Assembly (NCBI RefSeq): GCF_000340215.1
Contig: NW_006921533.1
Location: 7,747,798 to 7,811,797, forward strand
DNA from: Pseudocercospora fijiensis CIRAD86
Lineage: Eukaryota > Ascomycota > Dothideomycetes > Mycosphaerellales > Mycosphaerellaceae
Direction of reading: 5' to 3'
DNA: 64,000 bases
Shown here: positions 9,964 to 22,203 of the stretch, in pieces
Layout of the letters: each line of letters opens with the position of its first letter
Numbering within the stretch: the first letter of the stretch is position 1
Notes under the pieces: generated by a model
Databases searched by the model: none
What the model was told of the DNA's origin: nothing
Seen by the model: the letters and a program-made list of their open reading frames with translations, nothing else
Position numbers and translations under genes: made by a program

Positions 9964-12900
9964 TCCGAGGCTCTGTTATACACTCCGCCCCTCGCCTAGC
10001 TCGGGGATTTAAGCCAAACGTAAAATCGCGCTTTCTATAGTAATCTATACGTAAATCTCGATAGAAACGTTCGATAGGGGTGCCATTGTCGGGATATAGA
10101 CTAATAAGTAGCTTGTAAATAGACAGGTGAATATGTAGAGGTAGAATTGTCGACTAAACAACGTAGATATTAGGTAGTGGCCGTCTTAGCGCATACTTAG
10201 CGTCAATTATGTAATCTACGACTTTATAAGTAGGCCTATATCTCGAGCATATAAAGACTACTTCCTGCGCTAGAGTGAATAGCTAGCTACTACTGTCCTA
10301 TATGTCTTTAATCTTTACTAGACAGGCCGCACTGCTAGTCGCTGTTACCTTACCTTTGTATCTAGCCGACTTCTTTAGTGCTTTATAGAAATATCTCTTC
10401 TTCTAAGTAGCCTCCGGTTAGTAGCGAGGGTGTAGTAGATAAGGCTAGAGTTGTAGAAACAGGTTCTTAGCTAGCACCGCTTCTATCTGTTTAAGCCAAT
10501 TCAATCGTATATCCGGCTCTTAAGAGATTAAGCCGTTTAATCGTTGCTTCGAGGCGAGGTCGCGCTATATTAGAAGGTCGCTTTCTTCGTCCGAGTCGCA
10601 CGTACGTAAGGGAAGCGATATTAGCTATATAGGTGTCTACGTCGCGGTAACGGTGCCGTCGTCGCTAACCTTATTATATCGCCTATATCTCTTAATAATA
10701 TCTGCGTACGGATCGCCGATTTTGCGGGTGCTGTCTTTATAGGTAATAGTATTGTCGCGATTAAGAAGTTAAAGGTTAAAGACGCGTAACGGCGGCGGCT
10801 TATCGATAGCGACTAACTATAATACTACCTCTGTAAACTTAACTTTGCTATTGTTATTAAAGACAATACGGAAGGCCTTACTACACTTTAACCGATAGGC
10901 ACGTACCTTAGCGACAGCAGTCTCGGCGTCTCGTAGCCCCCTCTACTAAGTGTCGAGTGCTATTTCCTTGTCCTGTTATATAAGCTAAGAGCGGAGTTTA
11001 TTAGCCTTAATAGCACCTGCTCGAACAAGGCGATTAGGCTGTTCCTTTTGCCTCTTCCGTACCTTCTCGACAGTGTCTATAGCATTAAACTTGCGCTTAT
11101 ATTCTTTACCTTTATAAAGAGCGGCTTTAATAGATAGGTCGTAGATAGCCTAAGCCTCCTTTATAGGGGATAACGAGAATAGGTTAAACAAGGGCGATAG
11201 CAAAGCGAGGTCCGTTAGAGCCGGCTTTAGATAAGAACGTCGGAAGTTACGGCGAGATTGTATAGCCTTACGCGATACCTTAATCGTACGAGGGCTTGTC
11301 GAAGCAACGAGCAGCTATTGCGGCAATTCGGGGGTCGGTATGCGACTATATCGGTTTAGTAGAGGCGACGATAATATGCCCTAAGCAATTAAGTTTCCGA
11401 GGTCCTCTTTAACGTAGCGATTATTAGCGTAAGACTAGCTATTTAGGTCGACAATAGCGGAATTAGCAGAACGGCCTTGCTTAACAGCAATAAGGTGTTC
11501 CTCTATCGCTTCCTCTGCTATCGCTAAGGCTTCTGTTTGCTAGGCTTCTTTCTATTCTAGCGACTCCTGAATTAATTCCTAGTTCTAATCTCTAGTAGCA
11601 GCACTATACTGTTCTCGAATATGTCGACAAGGGACCTCCCTATCTACCGGGAATATGCCTATCTTGCGGAATGCCGACCTTATATTATAGGAAGTAAATG
11701 TCCTCGCCCGAATAGTAGAAAGAGCCTCTATAAACTTAGGTATTCTAAAGTTACTAACACCGTAGTATATAGCCTCGAGCACTGCTTGTCTATGCCTCGT
11801 CTTATATACTTAGAATAGTATAACGTCTAATAGCTGCATAAAGTGTAAAGTATATAGTTATAGGCCCTATAATTAAATCCTATGTCTCTTCGCGAAGGCA
11901 GCGAATTCCTTAAAGCAGTAAGAGCCATAATTGTTATATAATAACAGCCTCTATTCGCTCGGATCGTTAGGCCTCGTCTTACGCTTAAACTAGCGGATGT
12001 AGTACATTGCAGTGTCGTCGGTTATATATCTAGACTCGTTAATAGTAATCAAGAAGTTGTCCTTACCTAATAACGAGGGTATAGTTAGCAAGTAACGTTG
12101 TTATTGCCTTAGGCAGTAGACTCGGACTCGGAAGTAGCAATAGCAGTAGCAGTAGTAGTAGACTTACCTTCCTTCGGCACCTATCGTTCTTATACTATTA
12201 CACCTTTAACAATCAACTAATAATCTATTACATTGCTATACGCGTTAGCTGTCTCGACGATAGTAACGTAAGTACGATTAGTATCGCATTTAGTCTATAT
12301 ACGGCGCTTCGTATCCTGCGTTACTACGTATTCGCAGCCTCTAATTCTAATCCGAAAACTAGTTTCGTCGAAATTCTATATATTCTAAGGCTTTACCTTC
12401 AACCGCCGCAATATAGCTTCAAATCGATTAAACTACGACCTTATAACGGCTAGATCGTAGGCCTCTTTGCGCTGTTTCTCGATCGGTTTAGATTTAACCT
12501 TACGGAGGCTATATCGAGCTAGGAAGCGGTCCGCCTAGTCTATACCGAATAGTGCTATTGCGAGGGTACTATTACTAGCCGCTAGCGAGTCAGCCGCTAG
12601 CGAGTCCTTTAGCATATCTATAGCAACTACTATAATAAGCGACACCGGAAGAAACATGCCTATAGCGTCTCTTTCTCGACAATAGTCCGCTAGCGCTAAT
12701 TCCTAGCTCTTGCTAAGTTTGGTGTTAGTTAGCTCGCGACCTAGGTATAAACTACGACCTCGCAATCGCTAATAAACACGCGAATATAGGCCTTCGGCGC
12801 CCTCGCTCTTATACAGTTCTTTTAGACTGAAGCGCCTGTCTTGTAACCTCTATTCTTAAGCCTTCGATATAACCCTTTCTACTACCTTCTCGAGCCTCTT

Positions 12901-13277
12901 AGTCTCGGTAAGCCGTTTAGTACGTACGCGCTTCTTCCTTCTACCCTTCCGAGCTACTATATCGACGGCAATAGCAATAGTAGCGAATACTATATTATAA
13001 AGAGATAGAATACGCGCTAGAATAGAGGTGGACGCGCCTACTAAGGGATTATATAATAATCGGCGGCAGTAAGGTCTATAGCCACTACACACTCGGATAA
13101 CCTCGCTAATATAATATTTAGACTCGCGGTTTAATACTACATACACCTAGATATCTATATAGGACTGGAACCTACTACTATATCGATGTTTACGTATAGC
13201 CTACTAAGAAAAGCCGATTTTACGTATAGACTAAATCCCCGCGATTAGCAGGGTGAAGTAACTAAAGAAACCCCGGA
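9964..13277. mobile_element. pogo/Fot1-like DNA transposon nested in the chromovirus leader
   Basis: The ends TCCGAGG... and the reverse complement of ...CCCCGGA resemble each other over roughly 70 bases with mismatches, sharing blocks such as CGGGGATTTA and CGTAAAATCG. TA flanks both ends (9962-9963 and 13278-13279). The two other chromovirus copies show the empty site CAACCGTACTAATTATTAAG at about 58370 and 62524, so the insertion point and the single TA are seen directly. The minus strand carries a decayed transposase. At 3314 bp it is longer than a classic Fot1. Confidence 0.85.
11000..13146 (-). pseudogene. RIP-decayed pogo/Fot1-type transposase
   Basis: The short open stretch 11782-11585 encodes ...TFTSYNIRSAFRKIGIFPVDREV, the signature at the end of the DDE domain of Fot1/pogo transposases (consensus nIrsaFrxtGixPfnp). 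Downstream on the same strand is a Lys/Arg-rich tail (around 11.2-11.0 kb), and upstream a basic region (13146-12856) that may be the N-terminal part. Stops are mostly TAG/TAA at presumed Gln and Trp codons. No full frame survives; the limits are approximate. Confidence 0.6.
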
Positions 13278-13392
13278 TACCAATTATTAAGTAAGGCCTT
13301 CTATATAACCTATTACACTAAGTTAATCGTACTAGACCGATACCTACTAATTCCGCTATATCCGCATCTTAGGGGCTAACAATACATTATTA

Positions 13393-14762
13393 GTGTCGCC
13401 CCTTATAATAGCCGGTTTATTACGAAACAACAACCGTGCTACCGCTAGTAGCGCTAGTAACGACAATACTAGTAGCATAGTGCCTGCTAAAGCGCCTACT
13501 AAAGTGCCTACTAGAGCACCTACTAAAGTGCCTCCTACTAAAGAGCCTGCCGGAGAGCCTACTAAAGAAGAACCTATAATTCTAGGTAACGACCCGGAGT
13601 TGCCTATTAACGACATTCTTAACAACATTGTTAATCGACGATATAGCTAACTAGCCTTTAGCCCTTAACTATTAGGGAGACTTCAAGAAGCTACTTAAAA
13701 CAGGCTTACTGCCCTACGTTAAGAACAATAGCTAAAGGATAATCTCCTCGAGCTCCGTCGCCTTTAGGAAGCCCCGACAACTAAACTAATAGCGGGACCT
13801 TCTTTACTACCCGTTTCAGTCTAAAAGAAGGATGCTAAACTCAAGGACTGTACCGTATTTAATAGCTCTAGTCGGAAGCAATATAATGATTACATTCGTA
13901 ACTGCGAGCTTAACTAGCGCAATGCACTAAGAGCGCTGCTAGATGACTACTTATTAGTCGTCTACGCTATGCAATACATTAATAGCGACCTAAAACGCAC
14001 CTAGGATAACCACTTTAACTCCCTTACTAATCAGACCGCTATTTAGTAGCAAACCTACAAGACTATTATACTAGACACCCTTAGAAACCCTATACTAAGG
14101 CAACAACATGCTTAGGACCTGTATCTTCGAGCTAAACAAAAGACTAATCAATCGGCCCGCTTATTCGAGGCCTATTTAAAAACTCTTAAAGACGACCTTC
14201 CGCCTAAGACTAATTCTATATAGATCTCCGAGATACGCCTAAAACTTAGATAGGAGCTTATCCTCGAATTAGACCGTCGCCGTGTATTCGAACAAGCTAA
14301 TCTAATACGCATTTAATTTATAGTCGAAGTAGAAACAGCCGAACGGGCTGTTTAGCTCTAATAACGACTAGAATCGAGGATCCGACTAGCTAGTACTAAC
14401 CGCGGCAATTGTAGTAGCCGCGGAGGAAACTAGGGTTCCTACTATAACAATAATACTAACAATAGGAATAGTAATAATAACCGTAGAAGAGGCCGTAGCC
14501 GCCGGCTATACAAAGGAGGCCGCGACAGGGGCCGTAGAAGGGGCTCGTATCCCTATAGTACTAACCGCTCAACTAACAACAACAGCTACGGCAGTCTACT
14601 AACCGGATTAAAGTGCTTCAATTGTAATAGCACTAGCTATCTACTAGGCTAATGCGACAAACCTAAGGACTAGGCCCGAATTAATCGTGCTTCCGCTAAA
14701 CACCGAAAGCACCTCTTAGTAGCTAACGCTACCCCTGTAGGCTAACCTTCGAAAAAAGAGTA
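13393..14762 (+). pseudogene. Chromovirus copy 1 gag (RIP-decayed)
   Basis: Open at first (13393-13650, starting MSPLIIAGLLRNNN) with a short Pro-Thr-Lys repeat, PTKVPTRAPTKV, coded by 15-bp units. This repeat is absent from copies 2 and 3. Further on the frame carries many TAG codons. A CX2CX4HX4C zinc knuckle, with the His changed to Tyr and the residue before the last Cys to a stop, lies at 14614-14655 (KCFNCNSTSYLLG). Arg/Gly/Asn-rich sequence precedes it, as in nucleocapsid regions. Confidence 0.75.
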
Positions 14763-14769
14763 AGCGCCG

Positions 14770-17700
14770 TACTAACTATTGGCCTTGTACGGCGTAAGAC
14801 TATCGACATTGTGCTAGCTATAACACGCTCCTGCCTTATACAGGACACGAAGGGCACTACCTACTAAACTAAGGTTATACTAGATCTAGGAAATTCAGTT
14901 AGTGCCCTTATCAGCCATCGCCTAGCTAAGCAATTAGACCTTCGACAACTGCTAAAGACTAACCTGCTAACCCTTGCTTAGTTTAATAACGCTCGGCACT
15001 TAACCTATAGGGCCTACTATGTTCCTATAGCTCTAAAGGATAACCTCGGAAATAAACGCCTACTAGACTTTACTGCCTACGCAGTAGATATAGACAACCT
15101 ATATAGGGGAGCTACTATTGTTATTAGCAACCCTGTTCTTAAGTACTACGCTATAGCTATAGACTTAGGGATTCAGAAGTAGCGATTTAGAATCGCTAGG
15201 AAAGAGGACATTAAATACATTAATGTTAGCGAGTGTCCTAATAATATTAGGGTCCTATTTATTAGCAACCTAATACTAGCCTCTGCCTTAGCTAATCCGA
15301 CTACCGATTTACTCGGTAGTAATAACGATAAACCTGTGCCCCCTAATAATCCTAATTAGCTTGCTCGCATACTAGAGCCTATTCGAGAGACCTATATTAA
15401 TATATTTAAACATTACCTAGCATCGACACTGCCTATGTTTAAGAAGACGGATTATAAGATTAACATTATAGAGGGCAAGGAGGTTCCTTTTAGCCCCCTC
15501 TACAACCTTAGTAAGCGAGAGCTTGCTATATTGCGTAAGTACCTAGAGGAAAACCTAGCTAATAGCCGCATTCGGTATAGTAACAGCCCTGCTAGTGCCC
15601 CTATCCTGTTCGTACTAAAGAAGGATAGTAGCCTATGCCTATATATCGACTATCGTAGGCTTAATACTATTACTATTAAAGACCGCTGTCTACTCCCCCT
15701 TATTAATAAGACCCTCGATCGCCTTTCTAAGGCTTACTACTACACTATACTAGACATTAAGGATGCGTACTATCGTATCCGTATTCGTAAGGGGGACGAA
15801 TAGAAAATAGCCTTCCGTACTCGCTATAGCTATTTCGAATACTTAGTTATACTATTTAGCCTAGCTAATGCCCCTACAACATTCTAGTCCTATATCAATC
15901 GAGCCCTTTTAGGCCTATTAGACTATCTCTATATAGTTTACCTAGATAACATCCTAGTTTATATACATTTACCTAATATTGCAGAATACTAGGCCGTAGT
16001 ACGCAAGGTCCTCGACCGCCTACGAGCCTATAGACTATATTATAAACCTTCTAAATGCACCTTCGCTACTAAGGAGGTAGCCTTCCTTAGCTTCCTTGTA
16101 TCGACTAAGGGTATTAAGGCTAATCCTAATCGGATTAAAACTATTACTAAATAGCCTGTTCCTACGTCTATTAAGGAACTATAGTCGTTCCTCGGCTTCG
16201 CTAATTTCTATCGTCGCTTTATTAAGGGCTATTTACGGTATATAATGCCCCTAACTAAGCTTACCAAAACTAAGGCTAACCTAACTAGAGAGTTCAAATA
16301 GACTAATAGAGCACAAGCCGCTTTTAACGGCCTAAAGCAACGCTTTACTAATGTCCCCTTGTTGCACTATTTCGTACTAAGCAAATAGATCCGAATTGAG
16401 ACTAACGCTTTACAGTTCGCTATATTAGCTATTATGTTACAGCAGGCTAATAACACCTACTAGCACCCGATTGCCTTCTTCTCGAGGAAGATAATTAATA
16501 CTAAGCGTCGCTACGAGACCTACGAGTAAGAGCTCTTAGCTATTGTTAAAGCCTTTAAGTACTAGCGCTACTATCTCGATAGTGCCTAGCATACTATTTA
16601 GGTCTATATAGACTATAATAACCTCCGTAGAATTACGAAGGTTACTAGGGTTATAGGTCGATAGGTAAGATAGGCCGTCTACCTCGCTAGGTTTGATTTT
16701 AATATATTATACCGGCTAGGCGTAAGTAACCCTGCCGATAGCCTATCGAGGCGACCTAATTACGATAGCGAGACCTAATACATTAATTCTTTGTTTCTAA
16801 CCCTATAGTATAAGATTGCTATAGCCCGTATTATTAATAAGCAAGCGTAGATTAAGCGGACTTCCGGACCCCGCGGCGACAACAAATACTATAGCGGAGT
16901 TGTCGTTCTTCTAGTATACGTTAAAAGAAAGGACATAGATCGCTCGAGCTATAATAACTCGATTAAAGATATTGCTATCTACAGTAATAGCCTATATAGC
17001 GACAGCACTGCAGAAGAGGTTATAGTAGTTCCGGCTACTAGTGCTATTAAATGCATACAATGCGTACCTCGTTCGATAGCACGGGTGCTATTAAACGACT
17101 TTGCAAATAGGGATAGTTAATCGTTTATAGATAAGCTATTATATACTTAGCAGAGGGACGCCTTTGCTATCGAGCGTATTAATAAGCTTATAAGTAGACG
17201 GGCGACTCGATCTAGCAAGAGTAATAACTAGTCGATCGACGATAAAGGTTACTTAAAGTTTAAGGGCAGATACTATGTCCTCGCTAAACAATCGATTAGA
17301 CAAGAGCTTTTAAAGAGGCACTATAATAGTGAGCTCGCTAGTTACTATAGTATAGAGAGGTCGCACGAGCTACTATCGCGCACATACTACTAGCTAAATA
17401 GTAAGCGGTATATAAAGGAGTATATACAAACCTGTATAGTATGCTAGCGAGTTAAAGTACTAAAGCACTTACTATTTAGCGAGTTGTCTTTACTCCCTAT
17501 TCTAAAGAAGCCTTTTATAGAGCTTATAATAGACTTTATTATAGGTCTTCCCTCTACTAAGCGAAGAGGAAGCAAAGACGTCTTTAACGCTATACTAGTT
17601 ATTATAGACCGATTTACTAAGGGTGCTCGCTATATTCCTACTCGTAAGGATTGGACTGCTATTAATATAGCAGAGGCGCTATAGAGTAACATCTTCTGCA

Positions 17701-18663
17701 CCTATTAGGGAACCCCTAAGGGGATAGTCTCCGATAGGGGCTCGACATTTATATCTTACTATTAGAGCGAGATTTGCTTATAGCTAAGACTGAAGCATCG
17801 GCTATTAACAGCCTTCTATCTATAGACTAACGGTTAGATAGAGAGGCAGAATGCTACCCTATAGCAGTACCTACGTAGCTATATTAATAAGAACCCCGAG
17901 GATTAGGTTAACCTCCTATAGCCTACAGAATTCGTATACAATAATAGTATACATTTATTAACCAAGATCTCGCCCTACATAGCTATAATAGGCTAGAACG
18001 CTGCTATACTACAAGACCTACTATCGCTCGAGGCCGAGCGCAAGGAAAGGGAAGCGCGTTAAGTACTAGAAACGCTAGCGGCAATAGAACGTGTCTAGAA
18101 GATGCGAGAAATCTATACTAAGATAGCCGAGAAGTTGACAAAGGCTTAAGAGTACTAAAAGACCTACTACGATAAGCGCTATATACTAATAACCTTCAAG
18201 TAAGGCGACATAGTTATGCTTAGTACAAAGAACCTCCGTATCCGCAAACACCTATTACCTAACGGCAAAACAAGGCCTAAGCTCGCACTAAGATACATTA
18301 GCCTATTCCGCATTCGAGAAGTTAAGGGCTCCTCCGTATAGGCCTATTAGTTGTAGCTTCCTCCCTATTATACTATCTATAACACCTTCTATATATCCCT
18401 CCTTAAGCTATATTATCTACGCGAGGGGGATGAAGCACCTACTAAACACGAAGACATACTAGCGGATAGGGAAGAGCTATAGTCTATAGAACGTATCCTA
18501 TAGCACCGGACTAGGAAAGGCAAGAAGGAGTACCTATTAAGATAGCAAGGCTATTTACCTAAATAGGACTTATAGGAAGCTAAAGGTTCCTTTAAGGATA
18601 TAACCGAGTTGTTAGATAAGTATTAGACTAGCGTAAAGAACAAGAAGAAGGCCAAAAGCTTAT
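14770..18663 (+). pseudogene. Chromovirus copy 1 pol (protease, RT, RNase H, integrase, chromodomain), RIP-decayed
   Basis: Protease-like ILDLGNSVSALIS lies at about 14880. Reverse transcriptase is intact over 15435-15803 (LFVLKKDSSLCLYIDYRRLN, then ILDIKDAYYRI), and its catalytic box reads YLDN near 15945. RNase H and a linker follow. An integrase core fragment, 17484-17684, holds FIIGLPSTKRRG and VIIDRFTK. At about 18471-18627 the frame reads SIERIL, HRTRKGKKEYLLR and QGYLP, a C-terminal chromodomain. Stops are TAG/TAA at Trp/Gln positions, such as DEWK read as DE*K right after 15803. Not functional. Confidence 0.85.
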
Positions 18664-19889
18664 AATGTTATTATTAAGGCCTAGGAACAATGCTACCCCC
18701 GGGGTGCTATTAAGCTAACTAATTAGAGGCAAGCAATTGTTAGTAAAGGACAATAAGACTATACTACGATAACGGATGCGTACCGAGCGTTAATAAACGC
18801 GCTATAACTGTTAACTAATCGACTGCTCTTTCGAGGATTCTACCTCTTTACTAATGCGCCCTATAGGTCCCCCTTTTATTCTTTATTCTATCGAGGCCTC
18901 GAGACCTAAGCGTTCGACAAGGGCGACGTGCGCGCGCGTACGAATGACGGTAATAAAGGTAATAGTATCGCGCTACGAGCTAGCAGTGCGCCGGCGGCTA
19001 ACGCGGCTATATTAGTAACAGTATTACGGAGTATATTATTAGTCGAAGAAGGAAATCGAAAAGCAAGGTAAAGTTAGCGCTAAGACGACTAGCGTCGCTA
19101 TTGTTAATATTACTTGCTACTATTACTATACCTACGGACACAACCTTACCTACACTACGAGCCTAAGGCACCTTTAATTAAAACTTTAATTAAAACTTTA
19201 AGCCGCTTAAAAGATTGAGCGACTAATAGACTAACTAACTAAGGGCAAAACTATAGAGCTAAGCTAGCCGGGGTCGATCTTGCAGACAATAGGTTACTCC
19301 TCGATCTATCTAACCCTTTAAGCGAGGCGAACCTCTACTACTGCACTTATAATAGCCTTTACCTATAGAAACTAGAAGAACTAAGTTTTTTAAAAAGATA
19401 TAATTAGTTAACACTCGAAGGCTGCTAAACCTAACTAATTAGGGCTAGTGAAACTACGATAGTAAATAATGGCCCTCGTAACAATAAGAACAACCCTCGG
19501 AAGCGGACAAATCCTCGGAGCGGACATTTCTAGGTCTGTTAGAGTAGACGCAGAGAACTCGTACGACATTACTTAGAACGGAGGCAGTGCTGCAATACCT
19601 CGTACGTCTACCTATTATAGTAGGGAAGACGCGCTCGTATTGTAATTAGTCGAAGGCCCTTAATTCTTGTAGATATATATCACTTTATAGTTTATTGTAT
19701 ATAGGGATAGCGCAGTTAGAAGTTAGACATTATATTAAAAGGTAAGGTTTAACATAGTTACATAATTAGGTAGTTAAGTATTCAATTTAGCGCGGGCTAA
19801 GCAGCTTATTAGACTTGCTAAGTTAGCGGCAATAGGGGTCGTAGAACATAGACAGGCTACGAGGGCGTAGCCTTTAGAAGGGAAGCGTA

Positions 19890-20085
19890 TATTAGAGCTA
19901 AAGAGGCTATACGTAATTGGCATATAATTAGGCCGAGTAAAGCTAGGGTCTTAGTGCCTTAGGCAGGGCTTGGCGCTTAGCGTTAGGCTAACTCTCCTAC
20001 CTTCCTCCCTCTCCTCCTAGATTCTTATCGAATACTACTCGTACCTACTACTACCCTATCTACCTGCTAATATACCCTGCTTACA
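19890..20085 (+). repeat. 3' LTR of chromovirus copy 1
   Basis: 196 bp, matching the 5' LTR; ends in CTTACA (unmutated CA), followed by TATAA, the target duplication. Confidence 0.9.
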
Positions 20086-20329
20086 TATAATCGCTCTTAC
20101 CGTTATAATACACTATCGACGCATTATCTAGTATCGAAGGCGTAGTATTCTAAGCCTATTCTATCTATTAAGACTCTTCCGGGTTAAGCGCTATTATATT
20201 CTAAGCCGCGCTAGTAGTATATTCAAATTCAGCTAGATCGTATAGAATATCGACTCTATCTATATTATAACTAGTATAAGCAAATAGTCTACGCGCCCTT
20301 CTGCCCTTATACTTATATAAACACTATAG

Positions 20330-21330
20330 TAAGTAATCCTAAAAGCTAACAAATTTTAGTAGCTAATCTCTATATTTTTTAATAACCTTCTTTAGTAGAT
20401 TAAAGCTACCTTCGATTAGGTTTAAATCCGGCGAATATAGCGGTAGAAATTCGAGGTAATAGCTAGCTTCTAGTATTGCCTATTTAATCCTCGCTCTATA
20501 GTAGATACTAGTATTATCTATAATAAATATTATCGGCGGACTATCTTCGAGGCAAGGAAGGACTTGTTTAGTTAACTAGAAGTAGAAACGATTACTATTA
20601 ATAGATCCTTAGTAAACACGAGTATAAGGCAAGTACCCGTATAGCGTAAAGGCTAGCAAAACTAACTATCTAACCTCTCGCTTCGTATACTACGTATCTA
20701 CGTAATTTATACCTTTCGGAGACTATCTATACTTCCGCTAACCTATCTTCTAATTACTAGTAGTCTCGTCGATAAACACTAATCGATCGACCGGCTATTT
20801 AGCGCACCTAATCGTTTATAATGCCTTTAAGAAGGGATTGCGCTCCTTCGCCTCTCGCTATATCTCTTTCCGAGTTAAACCGAGCTTCTTCTTTAGCACC
20901 TTCGTTAATAACCGCGGCTTAATTACTATACTATTACTACTCTCCGAAATAGGCCTTAATCGTATAAACTCGTCCTAAAGAGCTTCGATTATCTCTATAA
21001 AATATAAGTCCGGACGGTCGATAAGGAAGCCTCGTAGGAAGTCCTATTCTTCGGCTAGTAAGATAGTATAGTATATATTACGAGAAGTGCTAGTTTAAGG
21101 CATATATAGCTAACTAAATAGCCTCTACTTAACTTAATAGCGATATACTATCCGTACCGATAATAGCAACTTCGAGAAGGCTAGAGCCTGCTTAGTAGTT
21201 ATACCTTTGCTAAATAGGTTAGCTAATTAGCCTTACTAGTCGAGGTTAATACAAGCAGTCTTAACTATAGTAGAAACGATAGTAGAAACGACGATTAATA
21301 ACACCTTAGAAGGGTCTATACTACTAGATT
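20330..21330 (-). pseudogene. RIP-decayed Tc1/mariner transposase (DDE) of the outer element
   Basis: On the minus strand the frame reads RLVFIDET (first catalytic Asp, near 20780), then KYR-SPKG and LYGYLPYTRVY, then PPIIFIIDNTSIYY (second Asp, near 20530), then LEFLPLYSPDLNLIEGSF (catalytic Glu, near 20410). That is the order and wording of the DDE domain of Tc1/mariner elements. TAG/TAA codons interrupt it at presumed Gln/Trp sites. The N-terminal helix-turn-helix part, toward 21.3-21.4 kb, is hard to follow. Confidence 0.8.
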
Positions 21331-21466
21331 ATTAACAACACGATATCTACGATATACTAGAGGATTCTAGGGTTTAGAAAGAGCTAGAAGAGCAATATTT
21401 AGTAGATAATAGCGGTATATATGCTTGCTAAGCCTCCTTCGGAGGTGTAGGGTTCTCCCCGCGCTA

Positions 21467-21492
21467 ACTGACAAGTTGGAAGGGTTACATAG
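21467..21492 (-). repeat. Right terminal inverted repeat of the outer element
   Basis: Reverse complement reads CTATGTAACCCTTCC..., matching the left repeat with one difference; followed by TA at 21493-21494. Confidence 0.85.
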
Positions 21493-22203
21493 TAATGCTC
21501 TTCTCATCAATCACGTGTAGTTCTACTGTAAAACAGCCAAGTCATTTTGCTGCTGACTGAAGCTGAAGCCGAGAAAGCCGACAATATTCTACACAGGCTC
21601 GATGCGAATAATAAGCTGCACACTCCCCGCAACCCAGAATTTTCATCAAACGCGCCAGAAGTCGTGGGGTCAAAAAATCCATGTCAGAGTCAGACCGCCT
21701 GCGCAGATTTTTCCTCTCTGGTCTGGTCAGGTGAAGGCGGGGTTGGTCATATCTTTCCGAAACGGCAACAAGCTGGCAAGGTCCGTAGTCCGTTGATGAG
21801 GGGAAGGTTGTTTGGCGAGCTCTCGACGCCTCTCGTCAACCCGGGAGGCACCGGGATTCCAACAGCTTGGCCATGCTGAAGGAAATTGAGCGGTACAGTA
21901 GTATGTATGCACCTGACTCAGGAATGGGTCTACATTATTGAGGACTTGTAAAGATATTTTGCGCAAAAGCATCTAGTCACTCACTTACTTTTCTCCCTAC
22001 AATGAAGGGGATTGACTGGTACCTACCTAATCTGCTGAAAATGTTACCAAAGGCCCAGAGAGGAGAGGAGAGGATGTGGATGCAGATGTCGTGTGTTAGC
22101 AGCAGTATACAAGATTAGACGAAAAGGTTTCCAACGGAGCATATAGCATGAAAATTTCAGAAAGCATGCAGATCGTATAACATCAATCACCAAACCACAT
22201 CCA
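21493..22203. other. Intergenic: transposon flank and carB 3' region
   Basis: Normal base composition, no RIP signature and no supported gene. Short frames such as 21547-21879 lack family motifs. Probably the 3' untranslated region and terminator of carB, with the original sequence that followed the carO promoter before the insertion. Confidence 0.5.

Larger units (their letters stand above)
9624..20085 (+). mobile_element. Ty3/gypsy chromovirus (copy 1), full length, interrupted by a DNA transposon
   Basis: Two 196-bp LTRs (9624-9819 and 19890-20085) begin TG (TA in the RIP-mutated right copy) and end CA/TA. The element is flanked by a 5-bp duplication TATAA (9619-9623 and 20086-20090). Between them lie gag with a CCHC knuckle, protease, reverse transcriptase, RNase H, integrase and a C-terminal chromodomain, all with RIP-type stop codons. 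Excluding the nested 3314-bp element, the length is about 7.1 kb. The chromodomain places it in the chromoviruses, which in general target heterochromatin. Confidence 0.9.
7431..21492. mobile_element. Outer Tc1/mariner-like element with 26-bp TIRs and TA duplication, carrying nested insertions
   Basis: The left end (CTGTGTAACCCTTCC...) and the reverse complement of the right end match over 26 bases with one mismatch, and each end is flanked by TA (7429-7430 and 21493-21494), the target duplication of Tc1/mariner elements. Removing the internal LTR element and its duplicated 5 bp leaves about 3.6 kb. That remainder holds a decayed DDE transposase on the minus strand near the right end (20.3-21.3 kb) and a decayed gene of unknown function on the plus strand near the left end (7.8-9.4 kb), converging on each other. 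Outermost ~90 bases at each end are not visibly RIP-mutated. The element separates carO from carB. Confidence 0.8.

Noticed and set aside
15435..17684. Surviving open stretches of reverse transcriptase and integrase as active genes
   Set aside because: They are short windows between RIP stop codons in a decayed pol; adjoining conserved residues are mutated (DEWK to stop, YLDD to YLDN).
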